Part shown: positions 15,148 through 22,154 of the stretch, piece after piece
Numbering within the stretch: position 1 is the stretch's first letter
Layout of the letters: every line of letters begins with the position of its first letter
Assembly (NCBI GenBank): GCA_036826375.1
Contig: DAISWL010000005.1
Coordinates: forward strand, 1-53,803
Reading direction: 5' to 3'
Source: DAISWL01 sp036826375
GTDB lineage: Bacteria; Patescibacteriota; Saccharimonadia; Saccharimonadales; HK-STAS-PATE-42
Length of the DNA: 53,803 nt
The notes under the pieces: generated by a model
The model's database searches: none
What the model was told of the DNA's origin: nothing
Seen by the model: only the letters and a program-made list of their open reading frames with translations
Translations under genes and position numbers: made by a program

Positions 15148-15172
15148 ATTATAACTCATTAATTGCTATAAT
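15148..15172. promoter_or_regulatory. Back-to-back promoters between murC and the membrane protein gene
   Basis: On the minus strand TATAAT (15153-15148) serves murC (ATG at 15138). On the plus strand TGC-TATAAT (15164-15172) serves the gene starting at 15179. In both cases the -10 is within about 10 nt of the start codon, so both messages would be leaderless or nearly so. Confidence 0.65.
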
Positions 15173-15178
15173 GCTCAC

Positions 15179-15826
15179 ATGATAGGCTATATTAAAAGAC
15201 GATTAAATAAAACTAAAACCAAAATTAAAATATGGAGAGGCACCGGGCATATTGTAATTGTATTGGTATTAAGCTTAACTTCTGGAATTTATTTTCTTCG
15301 TCAAAATAATATTGAAGCCCTCAATTTGTACGATAAAGTAATTAAGGCTGATAAGTATGGTGGAGATCTTAACGGGGCGCTAACTGAATTGCAGAAATTC
15401 AGCTCATCTCATATGAACACTCAGTTAAGGCAACCAGTTCAGCTGGTAGAAACTTACAATAGGGCAGTTCTAGAAGCTATCAAAAAGGATCAACAATCTA
15501 CACCTGAAAATGAAATGTTGTACCAGGAAGCTCAACAGGAATGCTCAAAAAAAGGGGTGCCATACACGGCTATAGCTGAGTGCGCCAGTAACTACGTTCT
15601 TTCTAGAATTGATCCTAATTACGATCCGACATCTCCGCATAACTATCAGATGCCAGACCAGGCTCAATATACCTATAGCTTCTCTTCGCCTTACTGGACT
15701 CCAGATATTGCTGGCTTGAGTTTGGCATTATTCCTAATTAGTCTTTGGGTATTAGTATTCCGCAGCTTATTGCATCTTTATGCCAACAGGGTTATGCATA
15801 ATCGTAACAGGGTAAAAAAATCTTGA
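15179..15826 (+). CDS. Two-pass membrane protein of unknown function
   Basis: I do not recognise the 215-residue protein. A basic N-terminus rich in Lys and Arg precedes a membrane segment at about 22-40 ('GHIVIVLVLSLTSGIYFL'). A segment of about 135 residues, probably outside the membrane, holds two Cys residues spaced about 15 apart (about 122-137) that could form a disulfide. A second membrane segment lies at about 181-202, with a basic tail. The predicted topology puts both ends in the cytosol. The ATG coincides with the expected transcription start of the promoter at 15164-15172. Confidence 0.6.
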   Translation: MIGYIKRRLNKTKTKIKIWRGTGHIVIVLVLSLTSGIYFLRQNNIEALNLYDKVIKADKYGGDLNGALTELQKFSSSHMNTQLRQPVQLVETYNRAVLEAIKKDQQSTPENEMLYQEAQQECSKKGVPYTAIAECASNYVLSRIDPNYDPTSPHNYQMPDQAQYTYSFSSPYWTPDIAGLSLALFLISLWVLVFRSLLHLYANRVMHNRNRVKKS

Positions 15827-15851
15827 CTATTTAGATAAGCTTAAGTTAAGA
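15823..15851 (+). promoter_or_regulatory. Promoter of the 68-residue protein gene
   Basis: TTGACT (15823-15828) is followed after 17 nt by TTAAGA (15846-15851), a weak -10. The spacer carries a TAAGCTTA word (15836-15843). AAAGGAGG lies just before ATG 15900. Confidence 0.45.
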
Positions 15852-15899
15852 TGAAAAGGCGATAAAGCGCTAATCAATAATCAAAGGAGGAATATTAAC

Positions 15900-16106
15900 A
15901 TGGCTTACGCACATACAAACTCTAAGGGTGTAAAATACTATCTTCACAAAAAAGATGTACAACTTCGTGGTGGTAAACTACAAACTATCTATTACTTTGC
16001 GAAAGACGAGCGCCCAGCAGATGCTCTAGATGCAGTACCTGCCGATAGAATAGTAGAAGAAAACTCACGCAACGGTTTTCTATACTTAAAAAAGAAACAA
16101 TCTTAA
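15900..16106 (+). CDS. 68-residue conserved protein (Saccharibacteria type)
   Basis: The small basic protein begins MAYAHTNSKGVKYYLHKKDV and continues 'LRGGKLQTIYYFAK', with a Lys-rich end LKKKQS. I recall close relatives with the same TNSKG...YLH...RGG...YFAK pattern annotated as hypothetical in Saccharibacteria; this is from memory, not a search. It has an excellent ribosome site, its own promoter and its own terminator, so it is probably well expressed. The strand-rich, basic makeup would suit a nucleic-acid or ribosome-associated protein, but nothing proves that. Confidence 0.75.
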   Translation: MAYAHTNSKGVKYYLHKKDVQLRGGKLQTIYYFAKDERPADALDAVPADRIVEENSRNGFLYLKKKQS

Positions 16107-16128
16107 GCTTAACTTAAAGATTGAACCG

Positions 16129-16159
16129 AAAAATCCGAGCTAACTTAGCTCGGATTTTT
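16129..16159 (+). terminator. Terminator of the 68-residue protein gene
   Basis: AAAAATCCGAGCTAA and TTAGCTCGGATTTTT form a long stem with a tight loop and flanking A/T runs. It could stop transcription from either side, isolating uvrD. Confidence 0.9.
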
Positions 16160-16173
16160 ATTTGAATTAAGCA

Positions 16174-16182
16174 TGCTACAAT
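16174..16182 (+). promoter_or_regulatory. Extended -10 promoter, leaderless start of the helicase gene
   Basis: TGC-TACAAT (TG at 16174, -10 at 16177-16182) ends 7 nt before ATG 16190. There is no ribosome site upstream of that ATG. Confidence 0.65.
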
Positions 16183-16189
16183 AATACTT

Positions 16190-18346
16190 ATGGTTGATAT
16201 TTTGGATGGATTAAATGCTCAACAGAAAGAAGCAGTTCTTTACGATAACGGACCCTTGTTAGTTCTGGCCGGTGCGGGTAGTGGAAAAACTAAAACCTTA
16301 ACTCATAAAATTGCTTATCTTTTAAATTCCGGATTACGCCAAGAGCAAATTTTGGCGTTAACATTCACCAACAAAGCCGCTAAAGAGATGCGGGATAGAA
16401 TCGCAGATTTACTTAAACTTAATAACAGTTACAGCTTCATGCCCTTTATGGGAACTTTCCACAGTATCTGTGTAAAGTTATTAAGAATAGATGGCTCCAA
16501 CATCAAAATAAACTCCAATTTTGTGATATACGATGAATCTGATAAATTGGCAGCTATAAAAAGATCTCTAAAATCGCTAAACTTAAGCGAAAAAGATTAT
16601 AGCCCTAAAACTATAAGTTCAATCATATCCGAATCCAAGAATCGGGGTCTAGAGGTGAATGACTATGCTTTATTGGCTAAAACTCCAATTCAAAAGGTAG
16701 CAGTGGAGGTGATGGTTAATTATCAAGCCGAATTAAAAAACAGTGGGGCCTTAGATTTCGATGATCTGCTTTTAAAATCGCTAAACTTAATCAAGAACCA
16801 TAATACTATAAGGGAGAAATGGCGGAATCATTTTAAATACATATTGGTGGATGAGTACCAAGATACTAACCAGGTTCAATATCAGCTAATTAAGCTTCTG
16901 ATTAATGATTCTAAAAACATATGCGTAGTTGGCGATGACTGGCAGAGTGTTTATAGCTGGCGTGGAGCTGATTATACCAACATCTTAAATTTTGAAAGAG
17001 ATTTCAGGGATTCCAAAGTCATTAAACTGGAGCAAAATTACCGATCAACTGGCAACATCTTAGATATAGCGGGCAAGGTTATAGCTAAAAACAAAAATAA
17101 GGCTGATAAAAAACTTTGGACAGATATAGGAGAAGGGGAGCCAATTAAATTAACTCAAGCTAGCAATGAAATCCACGAGGCCGATATTGTGGTTGATAAG
17201 ATTAAGCTTAGTGATACGCTTAAACTTAATGAAATTGCGATTTTATACAGAACTAATGCCCAATCCCGTGCGCTAGAAGAGGCTCTAATGCGCTTCAATA
17301 TACCATATCAACTAATAGGTGGAACAAGATTTTACGACAGGAAAGAGATTAAGGACATCTTAAGCTACTTAAACTTAGTTTATCAGCCAGATGATATAGC
17401 CAGCTTTTTAAGAGCGGTCAATAGCCCATCTAGAGGTTTAGGTAAAGTATCGTTAGATAACTTTCTTTACTTCTTAAAATCTAATAACTTAAGCTTAAGC
17501 CAGGCTTTAACCGAGTTGAACTCTAAAGATATTAAACTTACGCCCAGGGCTATAAAAGCTTTATCTGATTTCAAAAATTTAATAGATAGGCTAAATGATC
17601 TATCAAATGGCTCCGAAGTACATGATTTAATCAATAAGATAATTACTTTTAGCGGATATAAGGATTACCTTAAATCTAGTGAAAAAAACTGGGAAGAAAG
17701 ATTGGAGAACTTGAATGAGCTAGTGAATTTGGCTAAGCAATATACTGGCTATAGCTTGGACGAATTTTTACAGTTTACTGCACTGCAAACTTCAGGAGAT
17801 GATAGCAAAATAGAAAACTCAGTTAAGTTAATGACTTTGCATGCTTCAAAAGGGTTAGAGTTCGATACCGTTTTCATGGTTGGCATGGAGGAAAACATCT
17901 TTCCTTCTTCAAGAAGCTTAAGCGATCTCGATCAGTTAGAAGAAGAAAGAAGGCTTTGCTATGTTGGGATGACTAGAGCCCGAAAGAGACTAAACTTAAG
18001 CTTCGCTACTAAACGTTTAATGTGGGGTAATATTAATTATAATTTGCCATCTAGGTTTCTAGAAGAGGCTGAACTTGACGTTCCTAGTGGCGGAATCAAT
18101 TCTCAAAATATACTTTTTGGAGGTTCAGGCTATGGATATGCCAACGCTAAACCCGCCGACCCTAATGCATATTTCAATCAAGAGCAAAAACCAGTAGATA
18201 ACGTCTTAAGCAAAGGAGATAAAGTAAAACATTCTTTATTTGGTATTGGATTCGTTGAATTTACAGAGGGGAGTGATGCAACCATTACTTTTTCTAGCGG
18301 CAGAAAGAAACTTAATTTAGAATATGCATCTTTAGAAAAATTATGA
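16190..18346 (+). CDS. UvrD/PcrA superfamily I DNA helicase
   Basis: The 718-residue protein has the full SF1A motif set: LNAQQKEAV (Q motif), Walker A AGAGSGKT (26-33), TFTNKAAKEM (Ia), DDLL, VDEYQDTN (II, about 220), GDDWQSVYSWRGAD (III), the 'LEQNYRS' motif IV, TLHASKGLEF (V) and EERRLCYVGMTRARK (VI). It is a 3'-5' helicase for excision repair and replication-fork clearance. The C-terminal 'KGDKVKHSLFGIGFVEF' is the PcrA tudor-like tail that binds RNA polymerase in Gram-positives. It overlaps the Nudix gene by 4 bp. The gene is dense in TAAGCTTA-type words. Confidence 0.93.
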   Translation: MVDILDGLNAQQKEAVLYDNGPLLVLAGAGSGKTKTLTHKIAYLLNSGLRQEQILALTFTNKAAKEMRDRIADLLKLNNSYSFMPFMGTFHSICVKLLRIDGSNIKINSNFVIYDESDKLAAIKRSLKSLNLSEKDYSPKTISSIISESKNRGLEVNDYALLAKTPIQKVAVEVMVNYQAELKNSGALDFDDLLLKSLNLIKNHNTIREKWRNHFKYILVDEYQDTNQVQYQLIKLLINDSKNICVVGDDWQSVYSWRGADYTNILNFERDFRDSKVIKLEQNYRSTGNILDIAGKVIAKNKNKADKKLWTDIGEGEPIKLTQASNEIHEADIVVDKIKLSDTLKLNEIAILYRTNAQSRALEEALMRFNIPYQLIGGTRFYDRKEIKDILSYLNLVYQPDDIASFLRAVNSPSRGLGKVSLDNFLYFLKSNNLSLSQALTELNSKDIKLTPRAIKALSDFKNLIDRLNDLSNGSEVHDLINKIITFSGYKDYLKSSEKNWEERLENLNELVNLAKQYTGYSLDEFLQFTALQTSGDDSKIENSVKLMTLHASKGLEFDTVFMVGMEENIFPSSRSLSDLDQLEEERRLCYVGMTRARKRLNLSFATKRLMWGNINYNLPSRFLEEAELDVPSGGINSQNILFGGSGYGYANAKPADPNAYFNQEQKPVDNVLSKGDKVKHSLFGIGFVEFTEGSDATITFSSGRKKLNLEYASLEKL

Positions 18347-18849
18347 GAGTTTTATATCAAGGTTCAAGTTGGTATACATTTTCAGGCTTGGTTGCTTACA
18401 GGCTACTAAGCCCGGTACTAAGTTTAATATTTAAGCTTGGTAAATCTGAAAGATCTAGAGTCGTAATCTACGATAAGGATACCGGAGGAATAATTTTAGT
18501 TAAGAATTGGTTAGGATCTGGTGAATATCAATTGCCGGGGGGAGGTAAGAACGCTGACGAGAGTATAGAGCAGTGCGGCTCGAGAGAGCTTTTAGAGGAA
18601 CTGGGCATAGATATAGCGGCAGATAATATAAGTTTAATTAAGAGGGTTGAATCCACGACGTATAGCTACACCAAGGCTTTTTTAATTTGTGAAGTTCCAT
18701 CATCTCTGTTAGATCAAAAAATGTTGCAAATTGCACATCATGAGATAACAGAGGTCATAACCATTAAGCTTAAGCAGGTTGACCAAGTCAGTAAAAAACT
18801 AGATTCCGAGACGTTTAACCTCTTGAAAGAGCTAAGTTTAAAGGCCTAA
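18343..18849 (+). CDS. Nudix hydrolase
   Basis: The 168 residues contain the Nudix box: Gly, five residues, Glu, seven residues, then RELLEELGI ('GGGKNADESIEQCGSRELLEEL'). The metal-binding Glu residues are intact. A preceding strand 'YQLPGGG' is typical. It hydrolyses a nucleoside diphosphate linked to another group. The substrate cannot be read from sequence; housecleaning of oxidised nucleotides or NDP-sugars is the usual job. It is coupled to uvrD by an ATGA overlap. A hydrophobic segment at about 8-30 is unusual and may be a leftover N-terminal extension or a membrane contact. Confidence 0.85.
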   Translation: MRVLYQGSSWYTFSGLVAYRLLSPVLSLIFKLGKSERSRVVIYDKDTGGIILVKNWLGSGEYQLPGGGKNADESIEQCGSRELLEELGIDIAADNISLIKRVESTTYSYTKAFLICEVPSSLLDQKMLQIAHHEITEVITIKLKQVDQVSKKLDSETFNLLKELSLKA

Positions 18850-18866
18850 ATTGCTTATAAATAATG

Positions 18867-19031
18867 TGTTACAATGTTTTAGTACGAGCGAACTTTAATA
18901 GATGACCCTGTTCAAGTAAGTTGTGGGATGACTCTCGCATTCTAAATAGGCAATAGCCAGTGGAATAATTAAGTTTTAAGGAGTAATTAAAGAGAGTCAA
19001 TATACAGTGGATCGATATTAAAGCTATATTT
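18867..19031 (+). promoter_or_regulatory. Promoter and 150-nt structured leader of the Rpf-like gene
   Basis: An extended -10 TGT-TACAAT (18867-18875) predicts a start near 18882 and a leader of 150 nt without a clear ribosome site. In it GACTCTC (about 18930) pairs with GAGAGTC (about 18992), enclosing a GGC-AATA-GCC hairpin (18949-18958). Rpf genes elsewhere are often under c-di-AMP riboswitches. I do not see that consensus here, so this is a candidate unknown cis-acting RNA. Confidence 0.4.
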
Positions 19032-20240
19032 ATGGTTAGTAACTTAAAGTTTATGAATAACAAGGTGGGCGGAATTAAATTTAAATCAACATCAAGATAC
19101 TTGTTAGTATTAGGGTTACTGGTCGGCTCACTCGGCTACACTAGTAGTGCTATTGCTGATAATAAGGCTGTATCTATTTATGTAGATGGTCGCGTTCAAA
19201 CTATTTCTACCTCAAAAAATACAGTCGAGGAGGTTCTCTCCCAGGCTGGAGTTGAGGTTTTTGAAAAAGATTCAGTTGAACCAGCAAGATCAACCAAAAT
19301 AAATAGCAACAGATTTAATGTTAATGTCTACAGAGCCAGAATGGTAACGGTGGTAGATGGCGTTAATTTCAAAAGAGTTCTAACTAGCGGGCAATCTGGC
19401 AAAAAAATAGCTTTGGATGCCGGAATCAACGTCACTGACCAAGATAAATTCAGTTTCTCCAGGGTTGATGAATTTTCGGGTGATGTTCCTCCGGGAGAAG
19501 TTTTGACAATTAAAAAGGCGAAGAGCATTAAGCTTAATCTTTACGGTAAAGATTTAGATTTAAAAACCCATGCCGTGGATGTAGCGGACTTGCTGAAAGA
19601 ACAAAACATCAAAATTGCCGAGGGCGATGAACTATCTTTAGCCCAGGATGCTAAAATCTCAGACGGCTTAGCATTAAGCTTGAGTAGTGTAGGTAGGGAA
19701 GTAGTAGTGGCAGATGAAGAGATCGCCTTCCCGGAAGAGATTATAAAAGACGCTGATAAAGAGGCATCTTTCAAAGAAGTTCAAACTCCAGGCGTTAAGG
19801 GTAGGAAAACTGTAACCTATCAAATAGTTAAACGTAACGGTCAGGAAGAATCCAAGACGGTTCAAAGTGAAGTTGTAATTAGCGAACCAACCAAGCAGGT
19901 TGTAATTATAGGCTCTAAATCGCCAGTACCGGCTGCGCCTAGTAATCCTGCTGGTAATGTGGCTCTGGGGCAGCAACTAGCCGCCTCAAGAGGTTGGGGC
20001 GATGGCGATCAGTGGAGTTGTTTGTATAATCTATGGCAGCGTGAATCTGGTTGGCGTACAGAAGCCCATAACCCTTCAGGTGCTCACGGTATCCCACAAG
20101 CCTTGCCTGGTAGTAAAATGGGCGCTGGGTGGGAGAACGATCCGGCAGTGCAGATTAATTGGGGACTCGGCTATATTGCTGGGCGCTACGGAACGCCGTG
20201 CAATGCTTATAATATTCAGCGTTCTAAGGGTTGGTATTAA
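19032..20240 (+). CDS. Rpf-like secreted protein: DUF348 repeats, G5 domain, transglycosylase-like domain
   Basis: The 402-residue protein has a signal/anchor (about 17-37, ending in SSAIA). Repeated DUF348 ('VSIYVDGRVQTISTSKNTV', then 'IKLNLYGKDLDLKTHAV') follow at about 45-230. A G5 domain (about 240-290, 'ETPGVKGRKTVTYQIV'-like) and a C-terminal lysozyme-like domain with WSCLYNLWQRESGW come last; Glu338 there is the likely catalytic acid. This is the RpfB/YabE architecture, which cleaves peptidoglycan glycan strands during growth or resuscitation. Two Cys residues in the catalytic domain may form a disulfide. The start is either ATG 19032 or ATG 19053; neither has a clear ribosome site. 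Confidence 0.85.
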   Translation: MVSNLKFMNNKVGGIKFKSTSRYLLVLGLLVGSLGYTSSAIADNKAVSIYVDGRVQTISTSKNTVEEVLSQAGVEVFEKDSVEPARSTKINSNRFNVNVYRARMVTVVDGVNFKRVLTSGQSGKKIALDAGINVTDQDKFSFSRVDEFSGDVPPGEVLTIKKAKSIKLNLYGKDLDLKTHAVDVADLLKEQNIKIAEGDELSLAQDAKISDGLALSLSSVGREVVVADEEIAFPEEIIKDADKEASFKEVQTPGVKGRKTVTYQIVKRNGQEESKTVQSEVVISEPTKQVVIIGSKSPVPAAPSNPAGNVALGQQLAASRGWGDGDQWSCLYNLWQRESGWRTEAHNPSGAHGIPQALPGSKMGAGWENDPAVQINWGLGYIAGRYGTPCNAYNIQRSKGWY

Positions 20241-20424
20241 AGTTCTAATAAACTTAAGCTGTATCAACTCCGTTAGTATTATTTCTAATACCTACGGCTT
20301 TACTTCCATCAGATGAAACCACTTCTCCTCGCTCTAATCGAAACCTCGATAATCACAATTTTTGCTTAAGTTGAGTTAACTAAATTTCAACTACTAAGAT
20401 TTTTTATGTTAAACTTAAAAGCAA
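20241..20424 (+). promoter_or_regulatory. Intergenic region with pyrG promoter
   Basis: It holds an imperfect hairpin with 9 of 11 pairs at about 20270-20297 (CCGTTAGTATT / AATACCTACGG), possibly the rpf terminator. An extended -10 TGT-TAAACT (20407-20415) ends 9 nt before the pyrG ATG, so pyrG is probably leaderless. I see nothing else here. Confidence 0.5.
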
Positions 20425-22062
20425 ATGGTGAAGTATATTTTTGTAACTGGAGGGGTTTTAAGCGGAGTTGGTAAGGGAATCACCGCTGCTTCAGTGGCCC
20501 GGTTGTTGAAATCTTGCGGGTATAAAGTAAATATTCAAAAGTGCGATCCTTACTTGAATGTAGATGCTGGGACTTTGAATCCGCGCGAACATGGCGAATG
20601 TTTTGTAACTGATGATGGCGCTGAGACGGATCTCGATTTAGGCCACTATGAAAGATTCTTAAACCAAAACCTAAACCAAAAAAGCTCAACAATGTCTGGC
20701 CGGCTGCTAAAAAAGCTAATTGAAGATGAAAGAGCAGGTAAGTTTAAGGGTCAAACGGTTCAGGTGATCCCACACTTAACCCAAGCTATAGAAGATAGTA
20801 TAAGAGACGCCGCTAAGGGCTATGATATACACGTAGTTGAACTTGGCGGAACAGTTGGTGATTACGAAAGCCTAGCATTCATAGAGGCTTTCAGAAGGCT
20901 GACAGAAGAAAACTATGGTTCGGCTTTAAATCTGCATTTAGTTTACGTTCCGTATTTAGGGGCAAGCAAGGAATATAAAACCAAGCCAGCTCAAAATGCT
21001 CTCAGAGATTTGCGTGGTTATGGCATCAGCCCGGATATTCTAGTGGTGCGTAGTGAAGAAGAATTACCAGAAAATTCACTAGATAAGTTTAAATTTATCG
21101 CTGGAATCAATAGGGATAGCATAATAAACCTACCAAATCTGAGCAGTGTTTATCAAGTGCCCTTAAGCTTAGAAGAACAGGGTATGGCTAAAATTATCCA
21201 AACTAAACTCGGCTTAAAATATAAATCCCCAGATTTAAAAAGCTGGAAGGCGATGATGAAATCTGTTGAAAAAGCCAAGAAAGGTAAATCTGTAAAAATT
21301 GGAATTGTGGCTAAATACTTAGATAATGAAGATACTTATTTTTCAGTTATTGAGGCGCTTAAGCATGCAAGCTCAGAATTAGAGTTAAACTTAAATTATG
21401 ACTGGGTGGATGCATCTAAACTTAATAATAAAAACGTGGCTAAAACTTTAAGCGCTTATGATGGGATCCTAGTTCCCGGAGGTTTTGGCGAAAGAGGAAT
21501 TGAAGGAAAGATTGTGGCGGCATCTTTTTGCCTGTACAGTGAGGAGCTTAGCTCGAATCAAGAAACCTGTAAAAAGCCTTATCTTGGAATTTGTTTAGGG
21601 ATGCAAGTTGCGGCAATTGCGGCGGCTCGTAATATTCTGCCAATTAAAGATGTTGAAAGCGTAAATTCACAAGAATTTAATCCACTAGCCAAGCATAAAA
21701 TAATTCATATCATAGAAGATAAAAAATATGTTGAGCAAATTGGAGGAACCCTCCGTTTGGGCTCTTACGTTGCTAAGCTTAAGGCTGGTTCCTTGATAAA
21801 GAAAATTCACGGCAAGGCTCAAATAGATGAGCGTCACCGTCACCGCTACGAATTTAATAATGAATACGAAGACACCGTAAATCGGGGTGGCTTAATAGTA
21901 TCTGCTCGTAGCCCAGATAATAGCTTAGTTGAAGTGGTGGAATCGCCAGGTTCCAGATTCTTCGTTGGGGTTCAGTATCATCCCGAGCTTAAAAGCAGGC
22001 CAGAATCTGCTCATCCACTATTTGTTGAATTCCTAAGAGCATCCGCTAAATTAGATGCATAG
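20425..22062 (+). CDS. pyrG: CTP synthase
   Basis: The 545-residue enzyme has the amidoligase domain (start KYIFVTGGVLSGVGKGI with the P-loop-like GVLSGVGKG, then 'CDPYLNVDAGTLNPREHGE'). From about 290 it has a class I glutamine amidotransferase domain with the nucleophile in GICLGMQ (about 391) and the His/Glu of 'GVQYHPE'. It makes CTP from UTP, ATP and glutamine. Length and motifs are standard. No ribosome site is present; the -10 is immediately upstream. It stands as a single gene between rpf and polA. Confidence 0.97.
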   Translation: MVKYIFVTGGVLSGVGKGITAASVARLLKSCGYKVNIQKCDPYLNVDAGTLNPREHGECFVTDDGAETDLDLGHYERFLNQNLNQKSSTMSGRLLKKLIEDERAGKFKGQTVQVIPHLTQAIEDSIRDAAKGYDIHVVELGGTVGDYESLAFIEAFRRLTEENYGSALNLHLVYVPYLGASKEYKTKPAQNALRDLRGYGISPDILVVRSEEELPENSLDKFKFIAGINRDSIINLPNLSSVYQVPLSLEEQGMAKIIQTKLGLKYKSPDLKSWKAMMKSVEKAKKGKSVKIGIVAKYLDNEDTYFSVIEALKHASSELELNLNYDWVDASKLNNKNVAKTLSAYDGILVPGGFGERGIEGKIVAASFCLYSEELSSNQETCKKPYLGICLGMQVAAIAAARNILPIKDVESVNSQEFNPLAKHKIIHIIEDKKYVEQIGGTLRLGSYVAKLKAGSLIKKIHGKAQIDERHRHRYEFNNEYEDTVNRGGLIVSARSPDNSLVEVVESPGSRFFVGVQYHPELKSRPESAHPLFVEFLRASAKLDA

Positions 22063-22136
22063 AATATTTAAGTTTAATTGCATCTCAGGTCATAATTAAA
22101 CTTAAAAATATTCAAAAATGCTGAGCATAGAAATTC

Positions 22137-22145
22137 TGCTATACT
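22137..22145 (+). promoter_or_regulatory. Extended -10 promoter of polA
   Basis: TGC-TATACT (TG 22137, -10 22140-22145) ends 9 nt before ATG 22155, so the polA message should be leaderless or have a leader of only 2-4 nt. Confidence 0.65.
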
Positions 22146-22154
22146 AAACTTAAG

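Noticed and set aside
18867..19031. c-di-AMP (ydaO) riboswitch before the Rpf-like gene
   Set aside because: The conserved motifs of that class are not present. Only generic stems are seen.
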